A stretch of 34,726 bases of DNA from Pseudodesulfovibrio sp. GTDB lineage: Bacteria > Desulfobacterota > Desulfovibrionia > Desulfovibrionales > Desulfovibrionaceae. Under the pieces are notes generated by a model. The model saw nothing but the letters and a program-made list of their open reading frames with translations, had not been told where the DNA came from and ran no database searches. A program made the position numbers and the translations under genes. Positions 31,961 through 34,726 of this stretch are shown one piece after another (the first letter of the stretch is position 1; each line of letters begins with the position of its first letter). The DNA lies in assembly GCF_028692895.1 (NCBI RefSeq), contig NZ_JAQUWN010000008.1, positions 47,374-82,099 of the forward strand, read 5' to 3'.

Positions 31961-33493
31961 ATGTTTGATTTTGGAAAATCGCTTATTAACATGGACCCCG
32001 ACGAGCAGAAGAAGATGCTCGACAACGCAACCGGCGGCCAGCGCAGGGCTGCCTTGGAAATGGGCATCGGCTACAACAACCAGAACCAGCAACCGCAGCG
32101 GCAGCAGAAGCGGGACGCCTACCACGATTTGGACCGGCTCAACTTTACCGTCGAGAAGGAGAACGAGGCGCACGACTTCTTCGGTAAGGGGCTGGGTGAC
32201 TGGCAGAAGAATGTCACCGGCAATCAGCCGTCCAAAGATGCTACCAACCTCAAGAAGCAGTTCGATGACTATGAACATTCCGTGCTCTCCACCGTCCCCA
32301 AGGGCGGCAAGCGGCACGAGGCTCTTTCGAAATCCCTGCCTGACATCAAAAAAGGCTTCCTGCAACAGGGGCATCAGTTCGCCTTGGACAAGCTCAACGA
32401 ACGCTCCCGGAACGTTCTCGACAAGGGCTTGCAGCGTCTTGCCAAGGGGGCGCTTGGAGCCAAAGACGAGAAAGGCGTCCAGGCACATGATGATGCCGCT
32501 TTCGATCTCATCAACAAGTACGTGCTATCCGAGGCCAAGTTCGATGAGAAAGACGCTGACGCTATGTACGACAAGTACCTGGGGTATGCCGGTGTTGACG
32601 TAAAGAAAGCACGAGCGTCTGAGGGAGAGGATGTGCCTGGTGCCAAGCCGGGCTTCAAGATGGAAGATACCGAGATGCTTGCTGCGAACGATACTGGATC
32701 TGCAAGTGATGCTGGTGGCAATGAAGAGGCAGAGGATGCCGAGCTTCAAATCCCGGAAGACCAGGATGAGGTCCATGACGGCAACCAGTATCGTGGGAAG
32801 GTCAAAGACCAGGAGCAGCAGAAAGAAAGTCCGAAACCGCAGGGCGAGACCCCCAATACACACGCTGGTCTTGGTGAACTGTCAGAGAAGTATGAATCAG
32901 GCAGAGACGGTTCGCATGCCATTTCTTCTGGGGAAGGAGATTTGGGTGGCAAATCGTATGGCAAGTATCAAATGACAAGTAGACACAAGGGGGAAGTTGG
33001 AGGTAGAGTCAAAGAATTCGTAACATCTAAGGACTTTCCTTGGAAGGATGAGTTTGAAGGACTGACTCCAGGGTCTGTTGAGTTCGACAAGAAGTGGCGA
33101 GATATGGCAGACAAGTATCCTGAGGAGTTTGAACGCCAGCAAGATAAATTCATTTATGACGGTCACTATTTGCCTGTCGCAAATGGCGTTAAAGAATTTG
33201 GACTTGATGCTGACAAGCACTCAAAGACATTACAGCAAGTGTTATGGTCAACTGGAGTGCAGCATGGACCGGACACTAATGTGGTGAAGAAGGCCGTTGA
33301 GAAACTCAAACAAGAGGAGCGATTCGATCCTTCGAGTCAAGAGTTTGAATCGGACTTGATAGAAGCCATCTACGAAGAAAGGAAAACTCGCTTTGGAGGT
33401 TCGTCCAAGAAGGTGAGAGAGAGCGTTCAGAAAAGACTCGAACGTGAAAAACTTGATGCGCTTAACAAATTGAAGAAGGGCCGAAAAGAATAA
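31961..33493 (+). CDS. virion-type peptidoglycan hydrolase-like protein (510 residues)
   Basis: Residues ~1-220 are helical and resemble phage internal-virion or scaffold-type proteins (SLINMDPDEQKKMLDNATGG, AALEMGIGYNNQNQQPQ). A low-complexity acidic linker (~225-300) follows. Residues ~305-450 form a lysozyme-like domain known from phage virion proteins and some VgrG-linked proteins: YESGRDGSHAISSGEGD, GGKSYGKYQM, FVTSKDFPW, FEGLTPGSVEFDKKW, VLWSTGVQHGPDTNVV. The Glu in SGEGD (~324) is the likely catalytic acid. There is no signal peptide, so it would act after virion delivery or secretion, or on lysis. Ribosome site AGGAGG. The next gene starts 2 bases later and encodes an exported protein. 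Confidence 0.75.
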   Translation: MFDFGKSLINMDPDEQKKMLDNATGGQRRAALEMGIGYNNQNQQPQRQQKRDAYHDLDRLNFTVEKENEAHDFFGKGLGDWQKNVTGNQPSKDATNLKKQFDDYEHSVLSTVPKGGKRHEALSKSLPDIKKGFLQQGHQFALDKLNERSRNVLDKGLQRLAKGALGAKDEKGVQAHDDAAFDLINKYVLSEAKFDEKDADAMYDKYLGYAGVDVKKARASEGEDVPGAKPGFKMEDTEMLAANDTGSASDAGGNEEAEDAELQIPEDQDEVHDGNQYRGKVKDQEQQKESPKPQGETPNTHAGLGELSEKYESGRDGSHAISSGEGDLGGKSYGKYQMTSRHKGEVGGRVKEFVTSKDFPWKDEFEGLTPGSVEFDKKWRDMADKYPEEFERQQDKFIYDGHYLPVANGVKEFGLDADKHSKTLQQVLWSTGVQHGPDTNVVKKAVEKLKQEERFDPSSQEFESDLIEAIYEERKTRFGGSSKKVRESVQKRLEREKLDALNKLKKGRKE

Positions 33494-33495
33494 CG

Positions 33496-33987
33496 ATGAT
33501 AAATGTTGCATCCAAAACGATACTGGTCTTTGTCTTTATCCTTGCTTCAGTAGGGTCATCGGCTGCCGAATCTGTTTCGGGGATTTACCTGAATGTCCAC
33601 AGCAGTGGGGCGCATTCGTTGGTTTACATAGACGAGAATAATGGGGATGTGACCATACGCCTTTGGGGTGGGCACTCCGGCAAGCGGGAAGACGTGATCG
33701 TTCCCTCTGATTGTGAGCTTCTTGCCAGAGGGACACTCAAAGGAAACAGTGTAATAGCCACCTATGTTTTCGAGGACCGTGTGGATGACCCCTATGTCCA
33801 TATTGAATTCGGTGATAATGAGTTGGACGTCATAAATGCTCTTCCCCATTTTGCCGGATGTGGGGTCTATACGCGCTTTTTTGGAAAGTATAAAAAGTAT
33901 ACTTGCTCGGAAATCAAAAAGATATTTTCGAGAGACCTGGGTTATGGTGATGATGACCCTCAAGCACTGGAAGACCTCTGCCAGTAA
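33496..33987 (+). CDS. exported 163-residue protein, partner of the hydrolase gene
   Basis: It has a clear signal peptide (MINVASKTILVFVFILASVG, cleavage near SSAAES) and a beta-rich mature domain (VSGIYLNVHSSGAHSLVYID, VTIRLWGGHSGK, VIATYVFEDR), so it is periplasmic or secreted. The mature chain has several Cys that could form disulfides. The gene is 2 bases after the hydrolase gene and shares its terminator. A periplasmic protein coupled to a peptidoglycan hydrolase suggests a lysozyme inhibitor or immunity protein, but no family is recognised. Confidence 0.7.
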   Translation: MINVASKTILVFVFILASVGSSAAESVSGIYLNVHSSGAHSLVYIDENNGDVTIRLWGGHSGKREDVIVPSDCELLARGTLKGNSVIATYVFEDRVDDPYVHIEFGDNELDVINALPHFAGCGVYTRFFGKYKKYTCSEIKKIFSRDLGYGDDDPQALEDLCQ

Positions 33988-33997
33988 ATATAGATCA

Positions 33998-34026
33998 AGG
34001 GGTGAGGCCGCAACCTCACCCTTTTT
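33998..34026 (+). terminator. terminator of the hydrolase operon
   Basis: GGGTGAGG (34000-34007) pairs with CCTCACCC (34014-34021), followed by TTTTTC, directly after the stop codon region. Confidence 0.85.
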
Positions 34027-34209
34027 CTTATGCTCAATCCAAAATGGTGTACTTCTGATATATTCCGTATACCATTTCATCAAGAATATCAGTGTCTACG
34101 GACAAAGTCCTAGCCATGATCCTATCTCTGAGATACCGTCAGAATATCTCCGACTAAGGACATGGTTGGTCTATGTCCGTCCGTTCTATGAAAACTAGCG
34201 AGGTGGGTT

Positions 34210-34404
34210 ATGAAGTCCAAGGACAACAGAGGTGTTGACTCCGAAACCTTTGACCGTGAGATCAAGCGAGTGAACGTTGATTTCCCGGTATGGATGGTCA
34301 AGGAGATGGACGAGAAGGCCCGGAGGCTCGGTATTTCCAGACAGGCTTTGGTCAAGGTCTGGATATCCGATTGTCTCCGGTCTGAGAACAAATTAGCCCT
34401 GTAG
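34210..34404 (+). CDS. ribbon-helix-helix (CopG/BrnA-like) DNA-binding protein
   Basis: The 64-residue protein carries RVNVDFPVWMVKEMDEKARR and LGISRQALVKVWISDCL, the strand-helix-helix pattern of CopG/BrnA-type antitoxins. Such proteins usually lie beside a toxin gene; here the 185 bases upstream contain no intact toxin gene and 200 bases downstream is the att site. It could be an orphan antitoxin or a small regulator of element ends, perhaps an accessory recombination directionality protein. The start ATG follows GAGGTGGGTT. Confidence 0.78.
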   Translation: MKSKDNRGVDSETFDREIKRVNVDFPVWMVKEMDEKARRLGISRQALVKVWISDCLRSENKLAL

Positions 34405-34424
34405 AGTAGGGCGACTGGGAGGCT

Positions 34425-34503
34425 GGATATACCATTTCTATACCTCCCAAGAATATACAAAAAATATACCTTTTACCCGCAAATATACCCTCGATGTATA
34501 TTC
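34425..34503. repeat. TATACC/GAATATAC arm-type sites, right end of element B
   Basis: Copies GATATACC (34426-34433), GAATATACAAA (34451-34461), AATATACC (34463-34470), AATATACC (34482-34489) and inverted GTATATTC (34496-34503) are spaced 10-20 bases apart, 45-120 bases inside the right att core. The first 11-mer also occurs at the left end (14389-14399). Confidence 0.65.
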
Positions 34504-34547
34504 CTCGCTCAAAACGATAAACATTCCAAACACCTACAAACGATGAC

Positions 34548-34597
34548 CTTGAATGGCATTCAAGAGGTCGTGGGTTCAATTCCCTCCAGCTCCACCA
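34548..34597 (+). repeat. att core copy 3 (attR of element B)
   Basis: An exact third copy of the 50-base tRNA-Ala 3' sequence. It marks the right end of the tandem array; no 5' tRNA half precedes it, so it is not a working tRNA. Confidence 0.95.
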
Positions 34598-34607
34598 CTA
34601 GAAAGTT

Positions 34608-34642
34608 AAGGCTTTCAAGTGAATACTTGGAACCCTTTTTTC
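34608..34642 (+). terminator. intrinsic terminator after att copy 3 (probable native tRNA terminator)
   Basis: TTCAAGT and ACTTGGA enclose a GAAT loop, extended by AAGG/CCTT, and are followed by a T run. Being beyond the last att copy, this is probably the original terminator of tRNA-Ala before the elements arrived. Confidence 0.7.
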
Positions 34643-34726
34643 GTGCCTGATGTCGGATTTCAGGAATATGTCCGCTATGTGTCCGCCGCTTCCGACGTGC
34701 AGTTTTCCGTGTCCGTCATGGCGTCG
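34643..34726. other. right flank, probably chromosome
   Basis: The last 84 bases are GC-richer than most of element B and hold no complete gene. They could begin resident sequence or a third element; the window is too short to tell. Confidence 0.4.

Larger units (their letters stand above)
14280..34597. mobile_element. Integrative element B (tRNA-Ala) with DNA phosphorothioation operon
   Basis: The element is bounded by 50-base att copies at 14280-14329 and 34548-34597, with GAATATACAAA repeats inside both ends. It carries dndC-small gene-dndD-dndEi, a Fic-like gene pair, regulators, lipase, lipoprotein, DnaB-like and lambda-O-like replication genes, two tyrosine recombinases, an excisionase and a virion-type peptidoglycan hydrolase. 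No capsid, terminase, relaxase or secretion genes are visible. It fits a satellite or other helper-dependent integrative element with defence cargo. Boundaries are well supported; element class is inference. Confidence 0.88.

Noticed and set aside
34548-34597. Third tRNA-Ala gene
   Set aside because: Same reason: only the 50-base 3' part is present.

Overview
The window is a hotspot at a tRNA-Ala(GGC) gene. A GC-rich chromosomal adhesin gene lies to the left, followed by the intact tRNA and then two integrative elements in direct tandem. The last ~130 bases look like chromosome again. The evidence for this layout is a 50-base copy of the tRNA 3' end that occurs three times in the same orientation: inside the tRNA (2051-2100), at 14280-14329 and at 34548-34597. 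The organism is probably a motile Gram-negative bacterium. I infer a Desulfovibrio-like relative from the VCBS adhesin, MucR-type regulator, flagellin and general gene style, but there is no rRNA or housekeeping protein to prove it.

Element A (about 2051-14329, 12.3 kb) has a tyrosine integrase and a small excisionase-like protein at its left end, both read toward the tRNA. It also has a 45-residue basic peptide gene, a 621-residue helicase-type ATPase that is probably its replication protein, a radical SAM enzyme, three small proteins and, at the right end, a 1307-residue flagellin. I see no capsid, conjugation or relaxase genes, so it resembles a satellite or mobilizable island. The flagellin has normal terminal polymerization domains, about 1000 extra residues of tandem repeats between them, and a candidate sigma-54 promoter.

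Element B (about 14280-34597, 20.3 kb) opens with a DNA phosphorothioation operon: dndC, a 66-residue small protein, dndD, and a DndE domain fused to an FtsK-type motor (the DndEi arrangement). The cysteine desulfurase dndA, dndB and the dndFGH restriction genes are absent. Next come a convergent pair (a Fic-like protein and an unknown 242-residue protein), a DUF2958 protein, a MucR-type regulator, an AT-rich class 3 lipase, a lipoprotein and an XRE repressor-like protein. A replication module follows (DnaB-like helicase and a lambda-O-like protein), with a noncoding stretch of stacked perfect hairpins upstream. Then come a catalytic-domain-only tyrosine recombinase, two unknown proteins, an excisionase/integrase pair homologous to that of element A, a predicted peptidoglycan hydrolase followed by a signal-peptide protein, and an orphan ribbon-helix-helix protein next to the right att site.

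Both elements use related Xis-Int pairs and the same att core, but the pairs sit at opposite ends of the two elements. Each att copy is followed within ~20 bases by a different intrinsic terminator, so the tRNA would be terminated whichever element is joined to it. Element B also carries repeated GAATATAC-type sites inside both ends, which are likely integrase or excisionase arm sites. The points most worth following up are the giant flagellin as mobile cargo, the stand-alone dndCD-Ei operon, the hydrolase/secreted-partner pair and the stacked hairpins near the replication genes.
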